Below are positions 16,484-24,797 of a stretch of 64,000 bases of DNA, one piece after another. Every line of letters starts with the position of its first letter. The stretch's first letter is position 1. The position numbers were made by a program, and so were the translations under genes. This DNA comes from Arachnia propionica (lineage in GTDB: Bacteria; Actinomycetota; Actinomycetes; Propionibacteriales; Propionibacteriaceae): positions 122,324-186,323 of the forward strand of contig NZ_RQZG01000006.1 in the NCBI RefSeq assembly GCF_003859805.1, in the 5' to 3' direction. The notes under the pieces were generated by a model that was given only the letters and a program-made list of their open reading frames with translations, did not search any database and had not been told where the DNA came from.

Positions 16484-16489
16484 AGAGTA
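16484..16489 (-). promoter_or_regulatory. Leaderless -10 box, msrA
   Basis: TACTCT seven bases before the ATG at 16476. Confidence 0.5.
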
Positions 16490-16596
16490 TGGGGCCGTAC
16501 CAACAGGTGCATCCGCTGCGGGTCCTCGTCGCGACCCCCTGATGCCCCGAGCCAGGCCGATTCACCCCATCTTCACCCCATCACTCCCGGGGATTT

Positions 16597-16714
16597 GCCT
16601 GCCTTGGGTCAGAAATGCCTGTCTTGTTCGGAATTGCCTGCCCAACAAGACAGGCATTTCCGAACAAGACAGGCGAGCTGAAGTCAGGACAGGCGAACCG
16701 GACTCAAGGCAGGC
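16597..16714. repeat. Mirrored array of seven GCCTGYCTTG units with 19-20 bp period
   Basis: Forward units begin at 16597, 16617 and 16636 (the last degenerate, GCCTGCCCAA). Reverse-complement units begin at 16646, 16665, 16685 and 16705 (CAAGACAGGC, CAAGACAGGC, CAGGACAGGC, CAAGGCAGGC). Orientation switches at 16645/16646, making a large interrupted palindrome. The inner 17-bp arms at 16617-16633 and 16658-16674 are exact reverse complements. It fills the gap between the ung stop and the msrA start. It could be a transcript-end structure, a REP-like element, or a multi-site protein-binding array. Confidence 0.8.
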
Positions 16715-16729
16715 GAAACCGGCGGGCGG

Positions 16730-17401
16730 TCACAGCGTCCAGTCGATGGGAGTGGCGCCCTGCGCCTCGAGGGCCGCATTGGCCCGGCTGAACGGCTTGG
16801 AGCCGAAGAAACCGTTGCGGGCCGACAGCGGCGACGGGTGGGCGCTCGCGATGACCGGGACGTCGCCGAGCAGCGGGGTCGTCGACTGGGCGTCGCGCCC
16901 CCACAGGATCGCGACCAGCGGGCCGCCGCGGGAGGCCAGCGCCGAGATGGCCGCCGTCGTGACCTCCTCCCAGCCCTTGCCCCGGTGCGATCCGGGACTG
17001 CCCGGCGCCACCGTCAGCACCCGGTTCAGCAGCAGCACGCCCTGGTCGAACCAGGCGCTCAGGTCGCCGTGCTGGGCGGGCGGGATGCCGAGGTCGTCGT
17101 TCAACTCCTTGTAGATGTTGATGAGGCTCTTCGGCAGCGGCCGCACGTCCCGGGCGACGGAGAAGGACAGCCCGACGGCGTGGCCGGGCGTGGGGTAGGG
17201 GTCCTGGCCCACGATCAGCACCCGGACATCCGCGAGGGGGCGGGTGAAGGCGCGCAACACGTTTGCGCCGTCGGGAAGATAGCTGCGCCCGGCGGTGATC
17301 TCGTCGCGCAGGAAGTCGCCCATGGCGTGGATGCGGGGTTCGACGTCGGCCAGTGCCTCGGCCCAGTCGGGGGCGATGAGGTCCTTCAACGGTTGTGCCA
17401 T
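16730..17401 (-). CDS. ung: Uracil-DNA glycosylase (family 1)
   Basis: 223 residues from ATG 17401; a TAGAGT box lies seven bases upstream. The water-activating motif GQDPYP is near residue 66, the uracil-binding LLNRVLTV near 125, and the DNA-intercalation loop HPSPLSA near 190. All catalytic residues of the Ung family are present. It removes uracil arising from cytosine deamination or dUTP incorporation. The gene is alone in its transcription unit, followed by the palindromic repeat array. Confidence 0.95.
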   Translation of the reverse strand: MAQPLKDLIAPDWAEALADVEPRIHAMGDFLRDEITAGRSYLPDGANVLRAFTRPLADVRVLIVGQDPYPTPGHAVGLSFSVARDVRPLPKSLINIYKELNDDLGIPPAQHGDLSAWFDQGVLLLNRVLTVAPGSPGSHRGKGWEEVTTAAISALASRGGPLVAILWGRDAQSTTPLLGDVPVIASAHPSPLSARNGFFGSKPFSRANAALEAQGATPIDWTL

Positions 17402-17408
17402 GGCAGCC

Positions 17409-17414
17409 ACTCTA
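17409..17414 (-). promoter_or_regulatory. Leaderless -10 box, ung
   Basis: TAGAGT seven bases before the ATG at 17401. Confidence 0.5.
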
Positions 17415-17419
17415 TGGCA

Positions 17420-18091
17420 TCAGAACACGGCCAGTCCGATGGCGACGGCGTGACAGACGGCGGCCGCGATGGTGCAGGCGTGGAACAACTCGTGGAAGCC
17501 GAAGACACGCGGCGACAACCGGGGCCACCGGGTGCCGTAGGAGATGGCCCCGATGGAGTAGATGACTCCACCCGCGGCCATCAGGATCACGACGGCGGGG
17601 CCGCCGCTGGCCCAGAACTCGCCGATCCAACCGAGAGCCACCCACCCCATCGCCACGTACAACAGCGTGTAGAGCCAGCGCGGTGCGCCGATCCAGCAGG
17701 TGCGGAACACCACACCGAGGATCGCGATGCCCCAGATCAGGCAGAGCAGCACCCAGCGGGAGGAGCCCTCCAGCAGGGTGAGGGTGAGTGGGGTGTAGGT
17801 GCCCGCGATGAAGACGAAGATGTTGGAGTGGTCGATCCGGCGGAACAGCTCCAGGGTGGCGTCGCGCCAGGTGCCGCGGTGGTAGGCGGCGCTCACGCCG
17901 AACAACTGCACCCCGCTGAGGGTCCACACGGCGACGCCGATCCGCCCCGCCAGGGTCGGCGCGAAGACGGTGAGCACCAGGCCCGCGATGAGCAGGGCAG
18001 GGGTGAAACCGAGGTGGAGCCAGCCCCTCAGCAGGGGCTTGACGCCCCGGGAGTCGAGCCGGGGCGGGGAGGCGGGGGAGTGCTGCATCAT
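17420..18091 (-). CDS. Hemolysin III / TrhA (YqfA) family membrane protein
   Basis: 223 residues from the ATGATG at 18091/18088; the far longer open frame upstream runs antisense to the MarR operon. Seven hydrophobic segments are present with the PAQR-superfamily metal motifs: AAYHRGTW with downstream IDHSNIFVFIAGTYTP in helices 2-3, and GFHELFHACT near the C-terminus (His pair). The bacterial branch is linked to membrane lipid homeostasis; haemolytic activity is not implied by the name. It is divergent from the SRPBCC-MarR pair, with two palindromes in the shared 109-bp gap. Confidence 0.85.
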   Translation of the reverse strand: MMQHSPASPPRLDSRGVKPLLRGWLHLGFTPALLIAGLVLTVFAPTLAGRIGVAVWTLSGVQLFGVSAAYHRGTWRDATLELFRRIDHSNIFVFIAGTYTPLTLTLLEGSSRWVLLCLIWGIAILGVVFRTCWIGAPRWLYTLLYVAMGWVALGWIGEFWASGGPAVVILMAAGGVIYSIGAISYGTRWPRLSPRVFGFHELFHACTIAAAVCHAVAIGLAVF

Positions 18092-18105
18092 CAACCTACG
18101 TTTCA

Positions 18106-18129
18106 GTAACCTACGCTTCCGTAGGTTAC
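18106..18129. promoter_or_regulatory. Operator-like palindrome before the hemolysin III gene
   Basis: GTAACCTACG (18106-18115) and CGTAGGTTAC (18120-18129) are exact reverse complements around CTTC. A third half-site AACCTACG lies at 18093-18100, directly at the start codon, in direct repeat. Form and size fit a TetR/MarR-type dimer site. Confidence 0.6.
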
Positions 18130-18176
18130 CCCCTTGGCGTGATCGATCCAACCGGAGCCGCGCCTTGCGCACCACA

Positions 18177-18196
18177 ATAGTATGTGCGCATACTAT
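18177..18196. promoter_or_regulatory. Palindrome overlapping the SRPBCC-MarR promoter
   Basis: ATAGTATG (18177-18184) pairs with CATACTAT (18189-18196) around TGCG. The right arm contains TACTAT, a good -10 box, only four bases before the ATG at 18201, so binding would directly block a leaderless promoter. The MarR protein encoded by the operon is the obvious candidate ligand. Confidence 0.65.
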
Positions 18197-18200
18197 CGGC

Positions 18201-18626
18201 ATGACGATGCTCAGCTCCTTCCGGGTCACCAGCCCGCTACCGCCGCGGACCATCTTCGACTGCTGGGCACGCCCACAGTCCTGGCCCGTGTGGGATCCCG
18301 AGGTGAGCGAGGTCGACTTCCGGGGCCCAGCCGCCGTGGGGGCCGTCGGGAAGCTCAAGCCCCGCAGCGGACCAAGTGCGACGTTCACCATCACGGTCCT
18401 GGAGCAGGACCGGTGTCTCGTCAACGAAACCTCATTGCCCGGGGCGCGTCTGGTGTTCCTGCACCAGGTGGAGCCCGGCGACGACGGCAGCCGCGTCGTC
18501 GTCGAGGTGTCGGTGGTGGGGGCACTCGGTTGGCTCTGGGGCAGGCTCCTGCGCCGCAGCTTCGCGAACTCCGCACAGGCCAGCGGGGAAGGGCTGCTGC
18601 GCCACCTCGAGGGCGAGCCCGCATGA
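18201..18626 (+). CDS. SRPBCC-fold (polyketide cyclase/START-like) protein
   Basis: 141 residues. The layout is that of a small SRPBCC protein: N-terminal strand SSFRVTSPLPP, then helix IFDCWARPQSWPVWDPEVSE, strands around GAVGKLKPRSGPS and FTITVLEQDRCLVNE, and the long C-terminal helix (GRLLRRSFANSAQASGEGLL). Such proteins bind hydrophobic ligands. Its ATG is four bases from a palindrome with no ribosome site, so translation is probably leaderless. The stop overlaps the MarR start (ATGA). A ligand-binding partner co-expressed with a MarR repressor suggests a response to a small lipophilic compound, as inference. Confidence 0.8.
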   Translation: MTMLSSFRVTSPLPPRTIFDCWARPQSWPVWDPEVSEVDFRGPAAVGAVGKLKPRSGPSATFTITVLEQDRCLVNETSLPGARLVFLHQVEPGDDGSRVVVEVSVVGALGWLWGRLLRRSFANSAQASGEGLLRHLEGEPA

Positions 18627-19060
18627 CCTCCCGATTCGACGACCCAGGCCGAAGCCCGGGGTTCCTGCTGTGGCGGGTCACGCTCCAGTGGCAGCGAGCC
18701 GTTCGGGCGGCGCTGGAGCCCGTGGGCCTGACCCACACCCAGTTCGTCGTGCTCGCCGCCGTGTGGTGGCTGGAGCAGGAGACCGCCGAACCGCCGTCGC
18801 AACGTCGGGTGGCCGAACTGGTCGGCATCGACCCGATGACCACGTCCCAGGTGCTCCGGGCGCTGGAGGGCAAGGGGCATCTGAGCCGCGTCGACGGACG
18901 GGCCGACGCGCGCCAGAAGCTCATCGCGCTGAGCCGCGAAGGGGTGCGTGTCGCGGAGCAGGCCGTGGCCCTCGTGGAAGAGGCGGACGGCGTGTTCTTC
19001 GCAGCCGCCGACGAGCGAGTCCTGGTGGAGCAACTGCGCTCCGTGACGGCGTCCCGGTGA
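18623..19060 (+). CDS. MarR-family transcriptional regulator
   Basis: 145 residues. The winged helix is visible: FVVLAAVWWLEQ, then helix-turn-helix PPSQRRVAELVGIDPMTTSQVLRALEGKG and wing LSRVDGRADARQKLIALSREG, flanked by the dimerisation helices. Start ATG 18623 overlaps the preceding stop. Probable autoregulator through the 18177-18196 palindrome; it may also act on the divergent hemolysin III gene. Confidence 0.9.
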   Translation: MTSRFDDPGRSPGFLLWRVTLQWQRAVRAALEPVGLTHTQFVVLAAVWWLEQETAEPPSQRRVAELVGIDPMTTSQVLRALEGKGHLSRVDGRADARQKLIALSREGVRVAEQAVALVEEADGVFFAAADERVLVEQLRSVTASR

Positions 19061-19088
19061 GTTGGTGGCTCCTCCCGAGGTCCGCGAA

Positions 19089-20900
19089 TCAGCTCATCTC
19101 GAAGAAGTCGCCTCTGGGGCGAAACGGCAGGTGACAGCCCTTCGGGACCAGGAAGGCGTGGTCGCGGGGGACGGTGAAGGTGTCGCAGTCGCCGTCGGTG
19201 ATGATGAGGATGGGGCCGTTCTTCGGGAAGTCCGGGTCCTCGACGAGCTTCCGCACCCCCGGGGCCAGCACCGTGCCGCCCCGGCCCTTGATCTGCACCC
19301 GGCCCGCGATGTCCCCGGGGGCCAGCCAGCCGAGGTCGTAGGCGGCCGCGTCGCAGCAGATCACCCGGACGTAGGGCACCTCCTTCGCCTCCGCGTAGCT
19401 CGCGATGGATCCCAGGGCCTTGGCCAGGGTGTTGCGTTCCATCGAGCCGGAGGTGTCCAGCACCACCCCGAAGGTCCGGCCGTCGACGAGGTCCGGCTCC
19501 CGGTGCGGGCGCGGGATGTCGGGGCTGCTCGACTGGCGGCGGCTCAGCCGTTTCCACGTCCGATGTGTCTCGACGGCAGGGAAGTGGCGGTCGAACCACT
19601 GCGCCAGCTGCACCTCCCACGGGATCGGCGGCTGCAGCAGCGCCTTGATCTCCTCCACGAGCCCCAGCGGCAGGAAGCCACGCTCCTGCTGCTGGTGCAG
19701 CATCAGACCCTTGCCCAGCTGGTCGCGGCAGAACGCGTCGAGGTCGGTGAACCACGGGGTCCCCTCCATCAGCGGCCGCTCCAGCATGTCCCCCTGCTTC
19801 CCGGCCAGCGTCATGAGTTTGCGCTTCAGCCGGATGTCGGTGACGATCCGGTCGTAGACCTCCTCCGCCGAGAGCCCCCGCAGCTCCTCGTCGAACAACA
19901 ACCCGTGGTCGGGGGCCTCACCGACCTCCATCTGGATCAGCCAGTCGTTGATGACGTAGTCGCAGGCCGCGTTCCACAACAACGGGTCCCGGCCCGCCCG
20001 CCTGGAATGGTGCCGCAGCGCCACGTGCAGCACCTCGTGGGCGATGACGAACTTCGTCTCCTCCACCCCCAGCCCCGCCGCCGGGTTGAGGTAGATGGTG
20101 CCGAGTTCCTCGTCGACGGCGGCGATCATCACCTTCTCCCGCTGGCACACCTCCACGTTCTCGACGAAGGTGAAGGAGGCCACCATGCTCGCCAGCAGCG
20201 GGAACGACGAGGTGAACCAGTCGCGCGCCCGCAGTGTGGTCGCCGACAGCTTGTCCTTGCGCTGCCTGAGCCCACCCTCACCGAAGTTCTCACGGAGCCC
20301 GGCGGCCATCTCGACGGCCTGGGTCACCGATTCGCTGATGGCCCGGGCGAAGATCTCCGGCCACGACAGCCACGTCGGCTCCCGCCACCAGCTGCTCCAC
20401 CCCTCAGGAGAATCCATGCTGGAGACATCCGGCCCGGCCAGGGACAGCGTTGCTGCCCACCCCGGAATGCCCTGCGTGGTGAACTCCCGGTACCAGCGCT
20501 CCTCGTCCCACTGCGGCAGGTCCGCTGGCAGCTGCATCCCCTCGGGGGCGCGGCCGAACTTCAGCCCCGCGACGAACCGGGTGGTCACGACGTCGCAGGC
20601 GGCCGACCACGCCACCCAGTCTCCGTGATCGGGTCGCCACAACTCCATCGCGTGGTAGAGGCCGGCGCGACCGAGCAGGAAGGCCCACTCCTCCGGGGAC
20701 GCCAGTCGCTTCGGATGCACGTGGAGGCTGTGGTTACGTCCGACGAGGATGTAACCACGCTCCGGGTGATGTCCCTGCTCGCGACGGTGCAGCGAGAACT
20801 GCTCCACCAGGTGATCGAACACCGGGTGCTGACGGACCATTCGAACCCCGTCCTCCCAGGCCTGCTGGGCGGGGGTGATCCGCGACTTGGCGCGGCTCAC
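19089..20900 (-). CDS. VWA-like / DUF2201-type putative metallopeptidase, partner of the MoxR ATPase
   Basis: 603 residues from GTG 20900, which overlaps the TGA of the AAA ATPase (GTGA). Zinc motif HEVLHVALRHH lies near residue 313 in a helical predicted-peptidase domain (FVIAHE; AACDYVINDW, where N-D positions are conserved in the family). The C-terminal 140 residues form a VWA-like domain with the MIDAS sequence DTSGSME (about 475) and a late TDGDCD. This is the usual two-gene MoxR-VWA/metallopeptidase module, thought to act in metal-dependent protein maturation. Here it follows trpB on the same strand. Confidence 0.8.
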   Translation of the reverse strand: MSRAKSRITPAQQAWEDGVRMVRQHPVFDHLVEQFSLHRREQGHHPERGYILVGRNHSLHVHPKRLASPEEWAFLLGRAGLYHAMELWRPDHGDWVAWSAACDVVTTRFVAGLKFGRAPEGMQLPADLPQWDEERWYREFTTQGIPGWAATLSLAGPDVSSMDSPEGWSSWWREPTWLSWPEIFARAISESVTQAVEMAAGLRENFGEGGLRQRKDKLSATTLRARDWFTSSFPLLASMVASFTFVENVEVCQREKVMIAAVDEELGTIYLNPAAGLGVEETKFVIAHEVLHVALRHHSRRAGRDPLLWNAACDYVINDWLIQMEVGEAPDHGLLFDEELRGLSAEEVYDRIVTDIRLKRKLMTLAGKQGDMLERPLMEGTPWFTDLDAFCRDQLGKGLMLHQQQERGFLPLGLVEEIKALLQPPIPWEVQLAQWFDRHFPAVETHRTWKRLSRRQSSSPDIPRPHREPDLVDGRTFGVVLDTSGSMERNTLAKALGSIASYAEAKEVPYVRVICCDAAAYDLGWLAPGDIAGRVQIKGRGGTVLAPGVRKLVEDPDFPKNGPILIITDGDCDTFTVPRDHAFLVPKGCHLPFRPRGDFFEMS

Positions 20901-21964
20901 TGCTTCGGGTCGGGACGTTTCTCGATGAGCCGCGGCAGGTCCCGCACCACCTCGACCATGTACCACGACGGCAGCACCTCGCCGCCCTCCTCGGCCACGA
21001 CGATCTGCGCCAGCTCCAGGCTGATCTGCGCCAGTTGCTTCAACAGCCCCTTCGACGTGTGGACCAGGGCCTGCACGTCGCCGCTCGCCTCGTTCTTGGC
21101 GGCAGGCAGCGTCTTCAGCAGCCGGGCCCGGAACGCCTGCGCCAGGAAGTACAGGATGTCGCGGTCCTTCGGGTCCGACGGCCACGACGCGTCGCCCTTG
21201 AGGATGGCGTCCAGCAGGTGCCGGTCGTCGGCGAGCTTCGCGAAGGCCCGGAACTGGGCGGCGTGCTGCGGGGTGAGGCAGCCCGAGGAGATCGCCTCCA
21301 CCATGTGCGCCGGTGCGTCGTCGCTGAAACCGTTGAGGGCGTCGCTCAGCATGTGCCACGACCGCGGGGTGGAGAACGGCTCCTCATGGCGTGGCGGCTG
21401 GCTCCACAGGTGATCAGGACGCTGGGTGAGGTACTCGATCACCATCGGGTGGATGCCCGCCCCGACCGCCCACTCCAGCCACTGGCTGGCCGAGACCCGC
21501 ATGTGGACGTGCACCATGCGGTTCATCAGCGCCGACGACATCGGTTTGACGATCGCCGAGTCCTGGGCGCGATTGCCCGCCCCGATGACGACGGACCCCT
21601 CCGGCAGCTCGTACTCGCCGATCCGGCGGTCGTGGATGAGGCTGTAGAACGCCTTCTGCACGTCCTGCGAGCACGCGTTGAGCTCGTCGAGGAACAGGCA
21701 GTACGGCTCGTCGCGGGCGATGAGCGCCGGCGGGCGGAACCGGGTGACGCCGTCGGTGATCTGGGGCACCCCGATGAGGTCCTCCGGCGCCAGCTGACTG
21801 CCGAGCAGGGAGACGCACGCCAACCCCACCGACTCGGCGAACCTCTCCACCAGCGCCGACTTCCCGATCCCGGGCGGCCCCCAGATGAACACGGGACGCA
21901 CGGTGGCGACGTTGAGCAGGAACTCGCTCAGCTCGTTCGGGGTCAGGGTCGCTGCGGCCTGCAC
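20897..21964 (-). CDS. MoxR-type AAA+ ATPase
   Basis: 355 residues, GTG start two bases after the trpB stop. Walker A GPPGIGKS is at about residues 29-36, Walker B CLFLDELNA near 92, sensor-1 GAGNR near 130, and arginine-rich sensor-2 region in the middle (FSTPRSWHMLSDAL). MoxR ATPases act as chaperones with a VWA-domain partner, which is the next gene (four-base overlap). Tight coupling to trpB is unusual and may mean that the three are expressed together. Confidence 0.85.
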   Translation of the reverse strand: MQAAATLTPNELSEFLLNVATVRPVFIWGPPGIGKSALVERFAESVGLACVSLLGSQLAPEDLIGVPQITDGVTRFRPPALIARDEPYCLFLDELNACSQDVQKAFYSLIHDRRIGEYELPEGSVVIGAGNRAQDSAIVKPMSSALMNRMVHVHMRVSASQWLEWAVGAGIHPMVIEYLTQRPDHLWSQPPRHEEPFSTPRSWHMLSDALNGFSDDAPAHMVEAISSGCLTPQHAAQFRAFAKLADDRHLLDAILKGDASWPSDPKDRDILYFLAQAFRARLLKTLPAAKNEASGDVQALVHTSKGLLKQLAQISLELAQIVVAEEGGEVLPSWYMVEVVRDLPRLIEKRPDPKQ

Positions 21965-21966
21965 GC

Positions 21967-23163
21967 TCAGCGTCCCAGCTTCTCGGCCACGTAGTCAATG
22001 TCCTTGTCGCCGCGCCCTGACAGGTTGACCACGATGATCTCGTCGGCGCCCATCGTCGGCGCGATCCGGGCGGCGTGGGCCAGCGCGTGCGACGACTCCA
22101 GCGCCGGGATGATCCCCTCGGTGCGGCAGAGCAGCTGGAACGCCTCCAGGGTCTCGGCATCACTGACCGAGACGTACTCGGCCCGCCCGACCTCCTTGAG
22201 GAAGGCGTGCTGCGGGCCGACCGCCGGGTAGTCCAGGCCCGAGGCGATGGAGTGCACCGGCCAGGTCTCCCCGTCGTCGTCCTGCAGCACCAGGGTCCGC
22301 ATGCCGTGGAGGGTGCCCGGGGTGCCCATCGTCATGGTGGCCGCGTGCTCGCCGACGACGTCGAGGTCTTTGCCGGCGGGCTCCACCCCGAAGATCCGGA
22401 CCGAGTCGTCCTCCAGGAACGCGGTGAACAACCCGAGCGCATTCGACCCACCACCGACCGAGGCGACCAGCACATCCGGCAGACGCCCCTCCTTCGCCAG
22501 GAGCTGCGCCCGGGCCTCCCGCCCGATGATGGCCTGGAAGTCACGGATCATCGACGGGTACGGATCAGGCCCGACCACCGAGCCGATGGCGAAGAAGGTG
22601 TCGTGGTGGTCGGAGGCGAACACGGAGAAGGCCGAGTCGACGGCGTCCTTGAGACAGCGCCCTCCGGACTCCACCGGGATCACCTTTGCGCCCAGCAACT
22701 CCATCCTGACCACGTTCGGCCGCTGCTTCGCGATGTCGATCGATCCCATGTGGATCTCGCACTCCAGACCGAGCAGCGCGGCCGCCGTCGCGAGTGCCAC
22801 CCCGTGCTGTCCCGCCCCGGTCTCGGCGATGAGCCTCCTCTTGCCCATCCGCCTGGCCAGCAGCCCCTCGCCCAGACAGTGGTTGATCTTGTGTGCACCC
22901 GTGTGGTTGAGGTCCTCGCGCTTGAGGTAGATCCTCGCCCCACCGAGATGCCGGGTCAGGTTCTCGGCCAGGAACAGCGGCGACGGTCGACCCACGTAGT
23001 CGGCGAGCAGGGCCTCGTACTCGGCCTGGAAGTCCGGGTCCCGGCGGGCCTCGGCCCAGGCCGCCGCGACCTCCGCGATGGGTGCCTCCAGCTGCGGGGG
23101 GAGGAAACGACCACCGTGGTTCCCGAAGAACCCGGCCTCGTCGGCATTGGTCAGCGAAGTCAT
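21967..23163 (-). CDS. trpB: Tryptophan synthase beta-chain homologue, orphan
   Basis: 398 residues from ATG 23163 (TAGCAT box seven bases upstream). PLP-lysine motif HTGAHKIN is near residue 84, phosphate loop GGGSNA near 228, and the ETGAGQHG substrate loop is present, so catalysis should be intact. No trpA, trpC, trpD, trpE or trpF lies nearby. Some usually fixed positions differ (KINHCLGEG where KINNxxGQ is common; [12 protein letters not shown] in the domain that normally contacts TrpA). That fits a stand-alone enzyme making Trp from free indole and Ser. Substrate preference is inference. Confidence 0.85.
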   Translation of the reverse strand: MTSLTNADEAGFFGNHGGRFLPPQLEAPIAEVAAAWAEARRDPDFQAEYEALLADYVGRPSPLFLAENLTRHLGGARIYLKREDLNHTGAHKINHCLGEGLLARRMGKRRLIAETGAGQHGVALATAAALLGLECEIHMGSIDIAKQRPNVVRMELLGAKVIPVESGGRCLKDAVDSAFSVFASDHHDTFFAIGSVVGPDPYPSMIRDFQAIIGREARAQLLAKEGRLPDVLVASVGGGSNALGLFTAFLEDDSVRIFGVEPAGKDLDVVGEHAATMTMGTPGTLHGMRTLVLQDDDGETWPVHSIASGLDYPAVGPQHAFLKEVGRAEYVSVSDAETLEAFQLLCRTEGIIPALESSHALAHAARIAPTMGADEIIVVNLSGRGDKDIDYVAEKLGR

Positions 23164-23170
23164 GGGCCGA

Positions 23171-23176
23171 ATGCTA
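23171..23176 (-). promoter_or_regulatory. Leaderless -10 box, trpB-moxR-VWA unit
   Basis: TAGCAT seven bases before the ATG at 23163; it lies at the 3' end of the permease gene. Confidence 0.45.
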
Positions 23177-24610
23177 GCGCTTGTCGTCCTCGGTCCCCGC
23201 GTCGTATATACCAGGGGCGTCATAGATCAGCGATGCGCCGTCGGCGGCCCTGCGCAGTTCCTTCGGGGCGATCACCCGGGCGATGTGGTAGACCGCGATG
23301 ACGACGATGGTGCCGAGCGCGATCCCGCCGAGGGAGAAGTTCCCGATGGGCAGCTGCACGTCCCCGATGCCGATGATGATGCCGGCAGCGGCGGGGATGA
23401 GGTTGATGGGGTTGCCGAAGTCGATCCGGTTCTCCTTCCAGATCTTCGCGCCCAGCAGACCGATCATGCCGTAGAGCACCACGCAGATGCCGCCCAGCAC
23501 AGCACCGGGGGTGGCGGAGATGACGGCCCCGAACTTCGGGGAGAACCCGAAACCGATGGCGACCAGCGCGGCGACGACGTAGGCGGCGGTGGAGTAGACC
23601 CGGGTGGCGGCCATCACACCGATGTTCTCGGCGTAGGTGGTGGTGGGCCCGGCACCCACGAGGGTGGCGAGCATGGAGCCGCCGCCGTCGGCTGCGATGG
23701 CGCGTCCCATCATCGGGTCCAGGTTCTCGCCGGTCATCTCGGCGACGGCCTTGACGTGGCCGGCGTTCTCCGCGATGAGGGCGATCACCACGGGCAGTGC
23801 GATGACGATGGCGGACAGGCTGAACTGCGGCAGGTGGAAGCCGACGACGTTGCTGGTGCTGCCCTGCACCCACGTGCTGAGGTCGGTCACCGGGGGAAGG
23901 CCGAACCAGTCGGCGGCCTGCACCGCGCTCCAGTCCACACGGGATGCGGTCACACTCTGACCCTGGTCGTCGAGGGTGGTCACGGGGCCGAGGAGGGCGT
24001 CGAAGAGGCCGGCCAGCGCGTAGCCGATCACCAGGGACAGGAAGATCGCGATGCGTCCGAGGAAGCCGCGCAGCCCGACACTGAGCGCGATCACGATGAG
24101 CATCACGATGAACGCCAGCCACGGGTCCTTCGGCCAGTACACCTTCGCCACGACGGGGGCCAGGTTGAAACCGATGAGCATCACCACGGCACCGGTGACC
24201 ACCGGGGGCAGGGCGCGGTGGATCACCTGGGACCCGGCGACGTGGATGATGAGCCCCACCATGAACAGGGTGAGCCCGACGACGAACAGCGCCCCCGACA
24301 GGGTCGCGGGGTTGCCGCCCGCGTTGTACACCGCCGTCGCGACCCCCACGAACGAGGCCGACGAGCCGAGGTAGCTCGGTACCTTGTGCTTCACGACGAA
24401 CAGGAAGATCAGGGTCGCGATCCCGGACATCATCACAGCGAGCTGCGGGTTGAGCCCCATGAGCAGGGGGAACACGAACGTGGCCCCGAACATCGCGACG
24501 ACGTGCTGGGCGCCCAACCCGATGGTGCGGCCCCAACCGAGCCGTTCCGTCGGAGCGACGACCGCTCCGGGCTCAAGTACTCCGTCGTTGTGCAGTTTCC
24601 ACCCGAGCAT
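23174..24610 (-). CDS. Uracil-xanthine permease (NCS2 / nucleobase:cation symporter family)
   Basis: 478 residues from ATG 24610 (AAAGGA six bases upstream; the in-frame extension to 24784 has no ribosome site). About fourteen hydrophobic segments. NCS2 landmarks: [18 protein letters not shown] (helix 1), SSASF in helix 3, the substrate glutamate in [12 protein letters not shown], and [22 protein letters not shown], characteristic of uracil carriers of the UraA branch. It imports a nucleobase with protons. The C-terminal tail overlaps the trpB promoter region. A LacI-type palindrome lies 86 bases upstream of the start. Confidence 0.9.
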   Translation of the reverse strand: MLGWKLHNDGVLEPGAVVAPTERLGWGRTIGLGAQHVVAMFGATFVFPLLMGLNPQLAVMMSGIATLIFLFVVKHKVPSYLGSSASFVGVATAVYNAGGNPATLSGALFVVGLTLFMVGLIIHVAGSQVIHRALPPVVTGAVVMLIGFNLAPVVAKVYWPKDPWLAFIVMLIVIALSVGLRGFLGRIAIFLSLVIGYALAGLFDALLGPVTTLDDQGQSVTASRVDWSAVQAADWFGLPPVTDLSTWVQGSTSNVVGFHLPQFSLSAIVIALPVVIALIAENAGHVKAVAEMTGENLDPMMGRAIAADGGGSMLATLVGAGPTTTYAENIGVMAATRVYSTAAYVVAALVAIGFGFSPKFGAVISATPGAVLGGICVVLYGMIGLLGAKIWKENRIDFGNPINLIPAAAGIIIGIGDVQLPIGNFSLGGIALGTIVVIAVYHIARVIAPKELRRAADGASLIYDAPGIYDAGTEDDKR

Positions 24611-24695
24611 TGCCGTCCTTTCCTCTGGCGGGTCCGCCGGAATGTTACGCCTTCCGGGCGCTGGAGTGAGCACGAACTGGCGGGTTGCTTGACTG

Positions 24696-24707
24696 TGAAA
24701 CGTTTCA
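24696..24707. promoter_or_regulatory. LacI/GalR-type operator palindrome
   Basis: TGAAACGTTTCA, a perfect 12-bp palindrome with central CG, sits in the divergent gap between the permease and the FAD oxidoreductase genes. It could control either. No LacI-family gene is in the window. Confidence 0.55.
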
Positions 24708-24785
24708 TATGGGGGTTCGTGGAAGCAGAACGGCGATTCGTGCCTGTGTGAGCGCGCGGGGTGCCGACCCGGCAGAGCGATCATC

Positions 24786-24791
24786 TAGGGT
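24786..24791 (+). promoter_or_regulatory. Leaderless -10 box, FAD oxidoreductase
   Basis: TAGGGT six bases before the ATG at 24798. Confidence 0.55.
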
Positions 24792-24797
24792 TGACCC

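Noticed and set aside
16597..16714. CRISPR-like repeat array
   Set aside because: Units are 10 bp with 9-10 bp spacing, change orientation in the middle, and no cas gene is near.
18182..19060. Long reading frame covering both SRPBCC and MarR regions
   Set aside because: It is the MarR frame read back through the SRPBCC gene in the wrong frame; the ATGA overlap at 18623 sets the real MarR start.
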